DNA from: Hyperoodon ampullatus
Taxonomy: Eukaryota; Chordata; Mammalia; Artiodactyla; Ziphiidae
NCBI GenBank assembly: GCA_949752795.1
Contig: OX457074.1
Span: forward strand, 2,927,527 to 2,991,526
Direction: 5' to 3'
DNA: 64,000 bases
Position 1 is the first letter of the stretch, and every line of letters starts with the position of its first letter. This document shows positions 1 through 12,926 of this stretch, one piece after another. A program made the translations under genes and the position numbers. The notes beneath the pieces were generated by a model. The model saw only the letters and a list, made by a program, of their open reading frames with translations, was not told where the DNA came from and made no database searches.

Positions 1-289
1 ACCTGCAGTTTGAAGACTCTTTTCCTAAAGCAGTGTATATGTGTATTAGTTTATTCCAGCAGCAGCCTGAATTCAGTTCCATACAGAGTCGGGTTGTTTT
101 AACTGGATCTTCTAACATTTTAAGTCTTACGTGTTTCTATTTCTGACTGGGTCCAAACTCTGAAGCTCCCTGCACAGATTAGCCATCTCTCATTCCGGTG
201 CCCTGCAGCGGAAGACAGGTCACATCCTGGGCGCAGTGCAGTCGGTCCTGTCTCATGGGGCCTCTGACCCACCGCCGGTACAATGGTCC

Positions 290-780
290 TCGATGAGTCA
301 CGCCTCCTTGTGTCCACACCCTTCTGTGGTCTGTCCTTGCCCCTCCTTCCATTAAACTCCCAGTAAGGAGTGTGGCCATTCTCAGCTCCCTTGAATCTGG
401 GCCGGTCTTAGGAATTCTTTGACCAATAGAATGTGGGGAAATGATGTAGCAAGTCCTGGAGCATGGTGCAGCTTCTGCCTTTAATTCTCTTGGAACATGA
501 CTGAGGAAGCTCAGGTGAGACCACTGACTGAGGAGAAACTGCATGGAGAGAGAGGTCCCAGCTGTCCCTGTCAAGGTTCCAGGCACGTGGCTGAGGCCAT
601 CGCAGACCCTTCAGTTCAGCTGACACTCCGACTAAACGCATGCTTAAGAGCCCAGGTAATGCCAGCAGAATAACTGCCCCACCAACCCAAAGAATCACCA
701 GAAATAAATTATTTTTGTTAGAAACCACTAAGATTTGGGGTGGTTTGTTACACAGCAATAAGATGACTTGGAAACGCCCT
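290..780 (+). mobile_element. MLT1-class LTR (ERVL-MaLR relic)
   Basis: The stretch has the MLT1 order: a CTTTGACCAATAGAATG block, a central segment around CAGCTGTCC, and the 3' end ACCACTAAGATTTGGGG with TTTGTTACACAGCAATA. It is an old, diverged solo LTR; the 5' boundary is approximate. Confidence 0.7.
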
Positions 781-1199
781 CAGATTTAGGTCTAACAGTT
801 ACTAAGAGCTTATAACTTCGCACAGTCCGTTATGCAAGAACTTTGGGGGGCATAACGAAGTAACAGTTTTAGCTCATGTGTAACCCTGCTACTTCTATTT
901 CCAATCCCTATTCAGCAACTGTGAACTTGGAGAGGAAGGAGGGTTTCCTCATGTCCACAGCTGATTTCATCAAGAACACCACCATTTCAGAATTCCCCTC
1001 CACCCAGACTTCTGGCCTGCTCTTCTGTGTTCCCAGCCCTATTCCTGAACGTCCTGGGTGAGGTACTGCCTGGGTTTAGAGCCCTCTGACTGGTAACATC
1101 TCACCCCCAGTCCCTGCACCTAAAGCATCGTAGCCCCTTACTTAGCTTCAATCTTTGCAATGACATTGACCTTCCCAAGATGTTATCAGGGGAGACAGT
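780..1199. other. Unassigned intergenic DNA
   Basis: No gene, RNA or recognisable repeat is seen. The same holds for bases 1-289 at the window edge. Confidence 0.5.
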
Positions 1200-1425
1200 A
1201 TAAGAGTTAGAAACACACAGGCTTGTTCACAGACAAACTTGGGCTCGATCTTTTCTCCCCTAACCGTCCCTTCTGTGGCTGCGAGTAAGTTATCTAACCA
1301 CTCTGCGCCTGCTTCCACATCTGCAAGGGAGGATATTAATAGCAACTCCCTTAAGGTCACTGTGAGGATTGAATAAAGCCGTGCAGGTAAAATGCTCAGC
1401 TTGGTGTTTGCCAGGTAGTATTTGT
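1200..1425 (+). repeat. MIR SINE
   Basis: MIR core order is visible: TAAGTTATCTAACC, then a CATCTGCAAGGGAGG block, then GTGAGGATTGAATAAA. Confidence 0.65.
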
Positions 1426-1589
1426 GACAGGCCGCTCCAGGGTGGCCCTCACCTCCTGGTAGCCACACCCTGTGCAATCCTCTCGCCTTTAGTTGGGCTG
1501 GTTTCGCAACTTGCTTCTCAGGAATGGAATGTCACAGAAGTGCTGCAGTGTCACTTCCAAGATTAGTTACAAAAAGACTCTTGGTCGTG

Positions 1590-1900
1590 GTCTCGACCTC
1601 TCCAATCACCAGCTGCCATGTCATGAAAATACTTAAGGCAGCCTATGGAGGACTTGTCCAGGAACGGAAGCCTGCCAGCAACCCCATGAGTGAGCTTGGA
1701 AGTGGGCTCTCCAACACAGTAGAGTCTAGAAGTGACTTAGCCCAAGCCAGTAGCTTGGTGACCCTGAGCCAGAGACACCTGTCGAAGCTGAGGTCAGGTT
1801 CATGACCAACAAACTATGGAATAATACATGTTTGTTGTTTTAAGCTACCAAGTTTGGGGGTAATTTGTGCAGCAATAGAAAATTAATACGAAGTACAACT
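1590..1900 (+). mobile_element. MLT1-class LTR fragment
   Basis: It contains GACCCTGAGCCAGAGACACC, a TAATACATGTTTGTTGTTTT block and the end AGCTACCAAGTTTGGGGG, the standard MLT1 3' half. Confidence 0.75.
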
Positions 1901-2352
1901 GTTATCTGTTAGCAGATGGAGAAAACAATGATTGCGGTGGATGCTGTGGTGTGCTTCCCAGATTCTCCCCTCTTAGGGTCGAGGCACTCATTCTCCCAGC
2001 TGCTCCAGAGCGTTTGCGCTGACAGCTCTCAGCTGAAGACAGCCACCTGCCCCAAAGTCACACCTCCTCCCCTCCCCAAGGGCAGCCCACATCCAATGAC
2101 TAGTTGGCACAGAGGTATAGTGACCCGGACCTGTTGCCTCAAGGGGGGAATTTTGAAGAGCTGCCCTCTCCTTAGCTCCTGTGAGGTCAGCCGCGGCCTT
2201 TACTGTGAGTTCATCACAGTCAACGCTGCCCACCTTCACCTCTGTCCAGTCCTTCTTCTTTGAAGACTTTCCAAGTTTTGATTCTTGGGAACCTGACCTA
2301 ATACAGTTGGTACCAGGATTGGCTAGGGGAAGCAGCGTCAAAAACAGGATTT

Positions 2353-2562
2353 GGGGGCTCCCCTGGTGGCGCAGTGGTTGAGAGTCCGCCTGCCGATGCA
2401 GGGGACGTGGGTTCATGTCCCGGTCCGGGAGGATCCCACATGCCGTGGAACGGCTGGGCCCGTGAGCCATGGCCGCTGAGCCTGCGCGTCCGGAGCCTGT
2501 GCTCCGCAATGGGAGAGGCCACGACAGTGAGAGGCCCGCGTACCGCAAAAAAAAAGAAAAGA
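2353..2562 (+). repeat. CHR-type SINE, long-body cetacean form
   Basis: Full-length copy: tRNA-like head CCCTGGTGGCGCAGTGG, body GAGCCATGGCCGCTGAGCC, end ACCGC plus A-run. Confidence 0.93.
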
Positions 2563-2747
2563 GGCCAATGCCATGGCCCTGATATGGCACCACCACTCCT
2601 CAAAGAAGTCAGCTAGCCACTTGGTAACAAGTTGGCCACATTGGATCCCTTCCACTCTGGATGAAGCAAGACTTGACCTGAATCAACACATATCCTGGGT
2701 ATGGGTTTGCCTTTCCTGACACAGGAATGGCGATAGTTAGTTCTCTG

Positions 2748-3140
2748 TGTCAACTTGACTAGGCTATAACACCCTTATTCAATCAAACACCAATTCAATC
2801 TAGGTTTTTCTGTGATGGCAGTTAACATCTACAGTCTGTTGACTTTAAGTAAAGGAGATTATCCTCGATAATTTGGGTGGGCCTCATCTAATCAGTTGAA
2901 AGGCCTTAAACTCAATGGTGAGATTTCCCTGAGGAGGAAAAAATTCCACTGTGGACTGCAGTATCAGCCCCTGCCTGAGAGTTTCAGCCTGCTGGCCTAA
3001 TAAATTTTGGACATGTCTAGCTAGCCCCCCACAATGTATAAGCCAGTTCCTTGCATTAAGTCTCTATAGCTATAGATAGATACAGATATATCTCCAACTG
3101 GTTCTGTCTCTCTGGTAGAGCCCTGGCTGATATAGGGCCT
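2748..3140 (+). repeat. Ancient interspersed repeat, probably LTR class
   Basis: The familiar blocks TGTGTCAACTTGACTAGG, GGGTGGGCCTCATCTAATCA and TGGTTCTGTCTCTCTGG occur in order. I recognise the repeat but not its subfamily with certainty. Confidence 0.55.
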
Positions 3141-6100
3141 GTTGCAGCATCACTATCTGAGGGCTTTTAAGAAAAACAGAAGCATGGGAGTGGACAGGAA
3201 GCCTCCGGCTCCCAAATCACCAGTTTCCAGGGGACCCAACTTAAGGCCACAGCTCACCTGTCTCAAGCACCTGTTGTGTGGTAGCCATTAATGTGGACTT
3301 GATGTTAAATACACGACCAGGGAGGAAGAAAACTGTTCAGGATCACAACTCTCCAGGCTAATAATCATAGATGGTGGCAAATCACATTTTGTAATGTTGT
3401 CAGTGGATGACAGGAGTGGTAACCAGGGAGTGTGGCCAGCCTGAGTAGGTGGACACAGATTCATCCAAAGAAGACTTTCATCGAAAAGTCTCCCCCTTGA
3501 GAAATGGGCAGGTGCTGATGTTGGGGTGAAGTCAGGGGCCTCTGCAGGATGAATGCAGCACGGCCCCCTGCAGTCCCTCACGTGTGAAGTGACCGGATCA
3601 AGCCCTGAAAGGGGTCAGAAGCAGAGGAATGAGAGGTTGACCAGTCAGAGGAATGAGAGGTGCTCTGCTGGAGTCAGGAATATTGAACTGAAAAATGAGA
3701 ACAGTCAGCATTCAGCGTTTGGAAATTACTTTTCTTGCTTTTTGGTTGTGACTTTGTAAAAATCAGTTTAGGAAGCCACTGAGCTGCCTTGACTGATGCA
3801 CTGATTTCACAGCTGGCTTTGTCTTCGTCTCATGTTGGGCCCAGGTGAGAGGACATTCATTTCCGTAGGCCGGCCCAGCAGAGGATTAAAATCAGGGAAC
3901 TCATTGGGGAAATGCCAGCCCAACGTGGGCCTAGAACCACAGAACTTTTAAAAAACAGGAATGCAGGCAGGCCGAGGTAAATGATGGTGGCTTTGGTTAG
4001 CAAATAATATCCCAGACAATCTCAGACCACAAAACAGTGCTCACCCTGGAAAGCTATAAACTTAGAACTTCAAACATTAGCTAGTTACCAAATTAAGACT
4101 CTTTTATTTACCTTCCTCACCCTCAGGGAGCCACATCTTTCTGCCCAGGTCGGCACCACAAGGAGGATGAATGATGTACTGGGGGATGATGTGACATGTT
4201 TGGGTCTGTGAAGACCCACACCCGCTGTCTTGAGTGAAAGAACAGGGCCCTTTTCAAAGGATTTGGTTTTCTCCAGCTCTGTGATCCAAGTTACCAGACC
4301 GTCCGGAAGGGTCAAGGAGAGAGCCGGGGACTTCAGTTCAGGAGACCAACGGTGGAGCATCTGAAACCTCCACTGTACCCGGGGACCCATCCTAGTGAAT
4401 CCAGAGAGCGGCGCCATCAGTTGAATCGCAGCTTGTGGGCCTGCAGGAGAGCAGGATCCATCAGGGCCGCCTGACCAGCAACGGGCAGAGCTGCCTACAG
4501 CCCCTCTGCCTCCCCCACCTTCCTTCCTCCAGACCAGCCCTCTCACCGCCACACGGCCCCTCTGCCTGGCGCTGATCTCACCCTCCACGTGCTCGCGCAG
4601 GCCTGGGCCCCAGGCGCAGGCTCTCCCCCTCCACCTTCACTCCTGTGTTCTAGACTGACGGGCAGGACAGTCACCAGGAGACACTGTTTTCCACGTGACA
4701 GGGGATAAAGTTAGCCTGGTGGGCTTCAGTTTCAAGAGTCTGAGTTCCCTAGGTCTAAACTCCATGTTTCACAGTGCTTGGAGTCTCAGCTCTCATTTTA
4801 CAGGTGAGGAAACTGACTCCTGGAGAGAAGTGACCAATCAAGGCCACACTGCAAGCTCATGGCAGAGCTGAGGCTGCATCCTTCGGAAAGTCAGTCCCAG
4901 GACCTCCTTGTAGCACTCCTTTCTCATCCTTACACGTGCATGTTGGTATTTCTCTTATTTCAGTCTTTCAAAATAATATAAAAATTCTAATTCATTCATA
5001 TTTTAAAGGAGAGGAAGCAATATAGAGTTCAATCCAAAAAACAGCAGTAGGTTCCAGCTTCATTTTTACTGGATATTCATTCTATAATTGCGTGTTTAAA
5101 GCAGCACTTTGCCATTCTGAGTTGGCTTTGTCTTGTGCTGAGACATTTGCATCCTCTGAGCACCCTATGCCAGATAGCAGGGACCAAGGAGTCTGGGAAA
5201 TAGTTTCTTCACTAGTGGATAAGCCACACTCAGATAATCAAGAATCAAATTCTCAGATTCACCAGGCGATCCTTGTGGTGTCTACGAGTGGAGAGAGAAA
5301 TGGAAACTACCTCTCCTCTCCTGGACTAGGATAAATGGAACACTAGACCCTGGTTTCCGTCCAGGCGATGCCAAGATTTTAAAGGGTTCAAATCCCCACT
5401 GCTGCTGCCAGCTCGGTCTGTCTGTCTGCAAGGCTGTCTCTCGTTTCCTCCCTCAATGGCCCAGGCAGCTCTGATCTTGCTGATGGATGCTGGCCTTTTC
5501 CAGACTGCTGCATCGGTGCCCCATTTCAGGCAGCTGGGAATTCAGGTCTCCAGCTTCCCCAGCAAGTCATCTCAAGATGACAGAAACACTGACCATGTAC
5601 GCAAAGAACACCAGCCTAGAAAACAGGTGTCTAGTCCTAACTCCAGCCTCTATCACAACCCACCTTTCTGGGCCAACCATTCACCCTTCAAAACCCAGCT
5701 CAAGCACCACTTCCTCTGTGTATGGTCCTACTGTGAGCTCCTGAGGGAGGAGAACTGTCTTGATCATCTTCATCTTTCAAGATACTCAATATACAAATAA
5801 GTCATTATGGAATTTCTCCAGAATGAGAGGGTGGTCTTGAAGATGGGTTCCTTATTTAAGAGTCTGTGATGACCCCAATCTGACTTCCAGGATTGGGACC
5901 TAATGCCTGAGAGGCACAGAGAGGTGAAAGACCTAGGATTCCGAAACCCTCAGACCAAGTGTGCACGACTCAAGTGTTCCAACCTAGTTAGTCTCTGAGA
6001 AGTTACATGGATACATCAGGTACACAGGCATGACAAAGATCTGGAGTTTAGACGTGCCTCTCTTACTTCTGTGGGCATAGATCAGTCATCTGTGGGCATG

Positions 6101-6999
6101 AGGTCTGTCATCACAGTGTGAGACGACATGGTGTTTCTCTAATAGGTGAGAAAATGGAGTGGTTCCCCAAGGGGATGGGGATGGAAAGAGAAATATCTAG
6201 AGGGGTTGAGTGATTTGCTGAACCACACACATGTTGAGGGGTGATCCAGATTCTCAGCTGACATCCTCAGTTTCCCCTCTGGGTTTTCCTGACCAAGGAA
6301 AGTCTTGACCAGGCTAAGGTTTGCAATCAACGCAGCGGACACAGCTGGCCATTTCCTCTCTGAACTGTTTGGGGGCAGGGCAGGGATCTAGGAAGAGCTA
6401 CTTTTGAAGTGGGACTTATATGCTGAGGGTCCTCCTTGATGTGGTATGAAACACCTCCATGGTATGTTTGGATAATGGCTAAATTAGCCCTCCATAAAGA
6501 CTGAGAATGAAGGGATGTCTAAATATTACTCTGGGACACAGTTTGAGAATCGCCTGTGGGTAGAATGGAAGAACCCCATCAAGAGGTACAAGATAGTAGA
6601 AAAATCAAATCCACCTCCCATCCCCACTTTCCCAGTTCTAGGCGTTTTTTAAAGGTAGAGAAAAAACAGGCAGTCAGAGGTCAAATCAGGTCTCTGGGCA
6701 TCTCCGCCCCTTCCAGGTGCCAGAGAAGAAAATGCCATTGTGTGTGTGTGCTGGGGGGGAGAGGGAGCCTGGGGGTGTTGGAAAGCCCACTGCTGCCAGG
6801 CTGCAAACGGCCAGCAAGGTTGTGCAGGTGATTTGTGGAGCCAGTGGGTGAGACCTTATAACACTCTGGGCCCCTGGAGGCAGGCTTTTATTAGAAACCT
6901 TCCATTTTCTGGCATTTCACTAATTTAGCCAAACCACTCCTGGCAAAAAGTCTGACTGTCCTTAGCCCCAGGGTGGGTTTGATTTAATTTAATGTAGGT
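3141..6999. other. Intergenic DNA, little recognised
   Basis: No exon-like or RNA-like feature was found. One MIR antisense fragment lies near 4775-4880 (TTTTACAGGTGAGGAAACTG). The rest is unassigned. Confidence 0.5.
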
Positions 7000-7145
7000 A
7001 GGAGAGTGTTGGAGAAAGGGCCCTGGGCTGGGCGACGAAAACGTAGGTCCCAATCCCGGCTGGGCAGTAACTTACCTTGGGACCTTGATCTTGAACAAAT
7101 CAACCCCCTTCTCTGGGCCTCTGTTTCCCCAGCAGTAAAACGCAC
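7000..7145 (+). repeat. MIR SINE fragment
   Basis: MIR-like order, from CCCTGGGCTGGG to CTTGGGACCTTGATC and then GGCCTCTGTTTCCCC. It abuts the CpG island. Confidence 0.55.
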
Positions 7146-7249
7146 AGGGTTAACCTTAGGCTCGCTCCACCCCGCTCCACCATGGGACGCCATCCTACAG
7201 TTAGTTCTACGATTGGCTCGTGACTCAACTCCGGGCATCGGAGGCGGGG

Positions 7250-7960
7250 GCCCAGCGTAAATTGTTTGAGCCCCCAAGTTGCCAACTCAAGTGAGCAAGT
7301 GTCCTGAGGTGACCAAGGGGGCCAGCGAGGGGCCGTGCGCCCTGCAACCGCGAGCTGCCGCCCCGCGCCCCGGGAGCGCCACGTGTGGCCGGGAAGGGCG
7401 TCGGCTCCCCAGCCAGAGAAGCAACGCTCCCGGCGGCCGCACCCGTCCCGGAACGTGGCGCCAACGGAGGCGTGGCGGGGGCCAGGGGGCCGCTGCCCGC
7501 CCGAGCCCGACGCCGGCCCCGCTGCCAGCCCTGCCGCAGGCCAACGCGTCCTTCCTGGACGTGACACGCTCCGCACTCCCGCGACTGCGAACCAGGAAGC
7601 GCAGGGGACGCCCGGCAGGCGCGGGGCGGGGCGGGGAGCAGGAGGGGGCGGCCGTGGCAACGGGTGGGGGCCGGGAGGGGACGTGTGTGCAAAGCTGCTG
7701 TCTCCAAGCGTCGCTGCGCGGCCTCCGTTCACCGCCCCCGCCGTCTGAATAGATGTTCTGTCTCCGCGGATCCCCTCGCCGGCAGCTGATTGTTTAACTC
7801 CCAGACTGGCTGGCTCTGTTGAATTTCCAGACGCCTCTTTGGGACAGGTCCTGGAGGGGGGGGCGGGGCGGAATTTTTTCGGGAAAAGCCGGGCACAAAT
7901 AATCTTGCCTCTGCTCGCCTCTCTTTTGATCCTCATGCCATCTGGGCCTGCGACTCGGCG
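7250..7960. promoter_or_regulatory. CpG island with no recognised gene
   Basis: About 700 bases are strongly GC- and CpG-rich, with several GGGCGG/GCCCCG boxes (around 7625-7640 and 7861-7870) and an inverted CCAAT (ATTGG, about 7212-7216) at the left edge. The long open frames crossing it run in four different frames, a composition effect. It most likely marks a promoter for a non-coding transcript or an alternative promoter of a neighbouring gene. Direction is unknown. Confidence 0.6.
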
Positions 7961-9640
7961 GGGCCAGTAACCCCCTTTTACAGATGGCAAAACTGAGGGG
8001 CGAAGCCACTTAGCCAAAAGCGCATCGCGAGATACAACTAACGGAAACGAGAGAATTCCTATCCCTCCATTGTCAGCGCCCACAGTGAAGCTCTGGAAAA
8101 CCCTCCGTTGCAGGGCTCAGAATTGGACACGCCAATCTCCCTCTTTTTCTGCCTGCATCCCCTGGTGAGGGAATGGCAGGCTTCAAGGATGTAAGCCAGA
8201 AGGGAGGCCGGACCTAGGTCCTGGACCCTGTTTTGGGCTCCCTGGCTTCCTTTTACTGGATGGCTCCACTTTCTCCCTCCCGTCTCCACCTTTCCTGGCT
8301 TCACTCCATCAGGGTGGGAGGCTAAGGACCACTCTTATTTTCTCATTAACAAATCTGCTTAAAGACCACTTGAGTGTTCTCACTTGTGGAACTTGAGCAA
8401 GCTCCTTCCCCATTATGGGCCTCAGTTTTCCAATCTATATCCTTATATATCCTATATCCTCTATTAACCCCTAAGAAATTTTCCAGCACGAATATTCCAG
8501 GATTCTAATTCAGATACTTTCTCTGCAGACAATAGCCTGCTGTAAGGAGTGAACTTTTCTTCCTTTGCTCCATATCATAATTATACTTATCTCCCCAGCA
8601 CCTGTGCACATTGTAGCACTCAATAAAAGGCTATTAAATAAGTATAAAGGTATATCTTTGCCTGTCCTCTCTCTCCTAACAAATTCCTAATGATGACCAA
8701 AGAAAAAAATAAGTGGGTTTATCAACTCTTTCCAAATATCTCTGCATCACCTTGCATGATGAGACGCTGACGGCCACCTCCTGAGGCTGGTGGGGCAGCA
8801 GAAATATTTCAGTTCAGAAGCTGGGTTTGAATTTGATCTCTGCCCCTCCCTTACTGCCTCTGGCACATAGCCTCTTTGAACCCTTGGAGTCTTAGGTGTT
8901 CCCTGGCCTGTGGGTATATCAGAAACAACAGGCTCCCATTTTACAGGTGACAAAACCAAAGAAGTGAAGTGACTTGGCCAAGAGCATACCACAAAATACA
9001 AGATGGCAGATACAAGATCATTTCCTCATTTGTTCAGTGAAGACAATAATAATGCCTGTTTTCCAGGATTGAAGGAAGCTCAGCTGGACTAGAAGGGAAG
9101 GCTGTCTATAAGCCGTTAAACTGCTAGTTGTTGGACGCTGTGGCCTGGCGTGGGGCTATGAGAAGCTTTCTTACCTTAGACATTTGCATCTGGTCCATAA
9201 ATAGGGCTGGGCATAGGCACTGGACTCAGAGGATGAGCAAGACAAGTGCTGGAGGTAGAAGACAGCCAAGTACGAGCACAGAACCTCAAGGCGGTTTTCA
9301 AGAAGTACACAGCCCCACGGGGCATGTAAGCAGCACCTCCCCTCCCAGTGTATTGGATTGGTTTGTTCTGTTTTGTTTGTTTGTTTTGTTTTACCATCTC
9401 TGCCATCAGGAGCAGCTCCCCTAAGGGAAATATGCACAGTTCAGGACCTGCCACCCTTCACCCAGCTTGGGTGCCACACCTAAGGGAGAGGTCAGTTGGG
9501 TGACTCCCCTGTCACCTTTTCTTGAGGTCTCCAAAAACCTTTCCCCAAAAACCTCGGGAACAAGTTTGCTGGCTTTCCTTGTGCTTCAGCTTCAACCTGC
9601 AGTGGAAACACAGCAGGTGGTCATATTTGGGATGTTTGGT
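7961..9640. other. Intergenic DNA
   Basis: MIR-like fragments are present near 8370-8470 (sense) and 8930-9005 (antisense). No gene is seen. Confidence 0.5.
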
Positions 9641-9945
9641 TTTTTACCTTGTACCTGAACAATGCTCTACATATTTTACATTTATTTTTCAAATAAATTT
9701 ACATTTACCCATACATGTATATGGTTCAAATACTCATGCATGTGGTAAAAAAATTCAAAAGGTACAAAAGGGAATATAGTAAAATGTAAGTCTTCCTCAC
9801 TGCCGTGCCCTCAAGCCTTGAGTTCCCCTCCCCAGAGATAACCACTCTTATTAATTTCTTTTATGTCCATTCAGAAATCAAATATTCTCTTTTAGGAATT
9901 TTTTTGAGTGGGGAGGAGGATTGTTGTTTGCTTTATTTTATGGTA

Positions 9946-10057
9946 CTTTTTTTTTGGGCCGCACCTCACAGCATGTGGGATCTTCCCCAACCAAGGATTG
10001 AACCCATGCCCCCTGCAGTGGAAGTGCAGAGTCTTAACTGGACCCCAAGGAAGTCCT
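9946..10057 (-). repeat. CHR-type SINE, short form
   Basis: On the plus strand a T-run is followed by GGGCCGCACCTCACAGCATG and ends CCCCAAGGAAGTCCT, the inverted tRNA-like head. Confidence 0.85.
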
Positions 10058-10185
10058 ATGGCACATTTTAGATAGATGATTTTAATTGTTAAAGTGAAAA
10101 CATTCACTTTGAAATGAAATTGAAAGGAACTTTAAAGTGAAAAATGAATTTAATCTTTTTTGTCTTTTTCTTGATCTCTTTTTAA

Positions 10186-10440
10186 ACTTATTTATTTATT
10201 TTTATTGAAGTGTAGTTGATTTACAATGTTGTGTTAGTTTCAGGTGTACAGCAAAGTGATTCAGTTATACATACATATGTATCTATTTTTTTTTCAGATT
10301 CTTTTCCCTTATAGGTTACTACAAAATATTGAGTATAGCTCCCTGTGCTGTACAGTAGGTCCTTGTTGGTTAGATAATTTTATATATAGTAGTGTGTCTA
10401 TGTTAATCCCAAGCTCCTAATTTATCCCTCCCCTCTCTTT
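10186..10440 (-). mobile_element. L1 3' end, minus orientation
   Basis: Antisense of the artiodactyl L1 3' UTR: ATTGAAGTGTAGTTGATTTA, CAGGTGTACAGCAAAGTGAT, CCCTGTGCTGTACAGTAGG. Related copies lie at about 53.0 and 59.8 kb. Confidence 0.85.
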
Positions 10441-12630
10441 TAGCAGTTTTTTTAAAGCCATGTTTGTCAGGACATGCTCTATAGACCACCTGAGTCAGAA
10501 TCACCAGAGTGTCTGCTCCCTGAGTTGCAGTCATTAGAGTTGGAGAACACTTGATTTGAAGAATTTGACAGTTTATCATCCTGTGGTTGGAAAGATATTT
10601 CCATATGTTCCTATTTCAAGATGAGGAGACTGTGGCCAAACCTGGTCAGCTTCATGCCAGACCTAGAACCGGAGTTTCCAACACTTCAGCTACCCCAGTG
10701 TTTTACAGACTCTGTGTGTGTGTGATTAGTAGCAAATCTTTTTTTCGAAAGGAAATTGTACCTGTACACATGTAAAATAAAAGCAGAGCTCCTCCTCCTG
10801 TTGAAGTGGGTTGGGGCAGGGTAGGGGGCACTCAGCAAGCCTCCTCTGCCTTATGGCAGCCCCTGTGGCACCTGCTTGGAACCCAGGGGTTGAAAGACCA
10901 CAGTCTCAGCTGACATCCTCGAGGTGACAGGAACTTGGTATTCAGATGGTCAAATCCAAGGTGGGAGAATCCTAGATACCCCGGTGCCTGGTAAACTCCA
11001 CCAGGCTTCCTCGAATCCCTCAAGCCCATGAAGGCAGTTTACAGAGGAAGCTGCTCGAAGCCCCAACGTCCACAAGAAGAGAGGTGGCCTCCTTTGAGCA
11101 TCTACACCCCGATCAATTCAAGTACATTTATGGAGACCTCCAATGTGCCCAGTGCAATAAACTCCAAGCAGTTTAAAATTAGTCCCTGCCCTCAATGTAC
11201 CTGGAGAGAGAAGACATAAATAGAAGTGGTGACATTAGGCAGGTGTGTGCTGGGTGAGGGGTGAAGGCGGGCGAGCAGGCAGGTAAATCATCTTCTCTCT
11301 GGATTTGGGGGAGCTGGAGAAGGCCTTGGGTGGAAAGGCAGGAGGAACAGCAGGACACCCTTCCTGCAGGGGGGAAGCTGGGCCACTGTCCCTCCAGACA
11401 CGGTCAGAGTCGAAGAAGCAGCAAATCGGGACCTGAAACCTTAACCCCAGCTGAAGTAAACTAACTGGCTTGAGGGACTTGGGTTTAGATCTTCACAGCC
11501 AAAACGTCCATCCTTCAAACCTGCTTCTCCATAAACAGCAGCTCTATCGTTCCCGTGGCCCTTTCTGGCTCACTCGACTCTCTCACAAGCACTGGCCTTC
11601 TGCTGCTTGTTCCTCTGCCGGAAGCCTCTTCCCCAAACATCTGCACAGCTGGATCCCTCACTGCGACCCACACCTTATCAGCTGGGCTTCGTCCAGCTGC
11701 CTTTGAATAAATATCACCCTTCCCCCCACTCTCCATACCCTTCCCTGCCTTAGGTTCTCCATAGCACATGTAGCTGTCCGGCATTCTATACATTTACTTA
11801 TTGGTTGCCTCTCCCATTAGATGTGAGCTCCATGAGGGCAAAACGGTCTGTGCCCCTCGTGCCTGGAATAGCACCAGACACATAGTAGGTACGTAATAAG
11901 CATTCGTTGAACGGATGAGTGCGTGAACGACTTCCCCTTAAGGATTCTCCGTAGAATCCTCGCTAGGATGGAGAGGGCTGCTCATGGTGGCAGGAGCTCT
12001 GGTTTGGGGACAGCGGTAGGAGCCAGCTACGTCCTGGGGCAGTTTCACTGCCAGCAGTCATAAGAGCAGATCATAAATCTCAGCAGAAGGTGCAGGTGCC
12101 AAGTTGAACCAGTTCCTCACAGTGAATGATGAGGATCGGGGTGGGGAGGGAGACCCGGCCTTGGGAAGGACCACCACAGGGCTTGGGTGGAGCAGGTGGA
12201 AGGCGGGGTTCCCTGTTCCCTGCACGTGCTCAGTCACCACAGACCCTGAGCCAGGGACCGAGAGAGAGGAGCCAGTCATGTGTGATGGGAGTGGCTGAGG
12301 CTGTGGCCAGGTGTCCCCTCCTATCCCCTGACTCATGGCCCTTAACCTGACCTTGGCTCCCTGGATGAATCAGCAAGTTCCAGCCTCTGGGGTTTGTTGC
12401 CGCACTTCCCTCAGGGCCGGAGGATCTTGCGCGACATTAAGTAATACACTGGGGCGGGCAGGAGGCTCAGGAAGCCAGCAGCAGCCTGGGGTCAAGGGTC
12501 ATCCAGGGCCAAGGCTGTGTCTCCGTATAGAGACCCCAGCACAAAAAAACAGCTGATGCTGGGAACTTGGGGGTTGGGGAGGGGTTCCCAGCCTCAGCTG
12601 AAAATCAGCACCTGGGGTACAAGTAGTTGA
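10441..12630. other. Intergenic DNA with an L2 3' end
   Basis: An L2-like tail lies at about 11820-11925 (GTGAGCTCCATGAGGGCA, ACATAGTAGGTACG). No gene is seen elsewhere. Confidence 0.5.
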
Positions 12631-12644
12631 AGAAATACAGTTTG

Positions 12645-12912
12645 ACAAAGTGAGAGAGAGGCATGGACATATATACACTACCAAACGTAAAATAGATAGC
12701 TAGTGGGAAGCAGCCGCATAGCACAGGGAGATCAGCTCGGTGCTTTGTGACCACCTAGAGGGGTGGGATAGGGAGGGTGGGAGCGAGGGAGACGCAAGAG
12801 GGAAGAGATATGGGAATATATGTCTATGTATAGCTGATTCACTTGTTATAAAGCAGAAACTAACACACCATTGTAAAGCAATTATACTCCAATAAAGATG
12901 TTAAAAAAAAAA
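12645..12912 (+). mobile_element. 5'-truncated L1 3' end with target-site duplication
   Basis: It contains ACTACCAAACGTAAAATAG, GGTGGGATAGGGAGGG and an AATAAAGATG-polyA end. It is flanked by an exact 14-base duplication AGAAATACAGTTTG (12631-12644 and 12913-12926), so it is a complete insertion event. Confidence 0.93.
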
Positions 12913-12926
12913 AGAAATACAGTTTG

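Noticed and set aside
7100..8083. 327-codon minus-strand open frame across the left CpG island
   Set aside because: Overlapped by similarly long frames on both strands, includes MIR sequence and plain flanking DNA, and shows no domain. Composition explains it.
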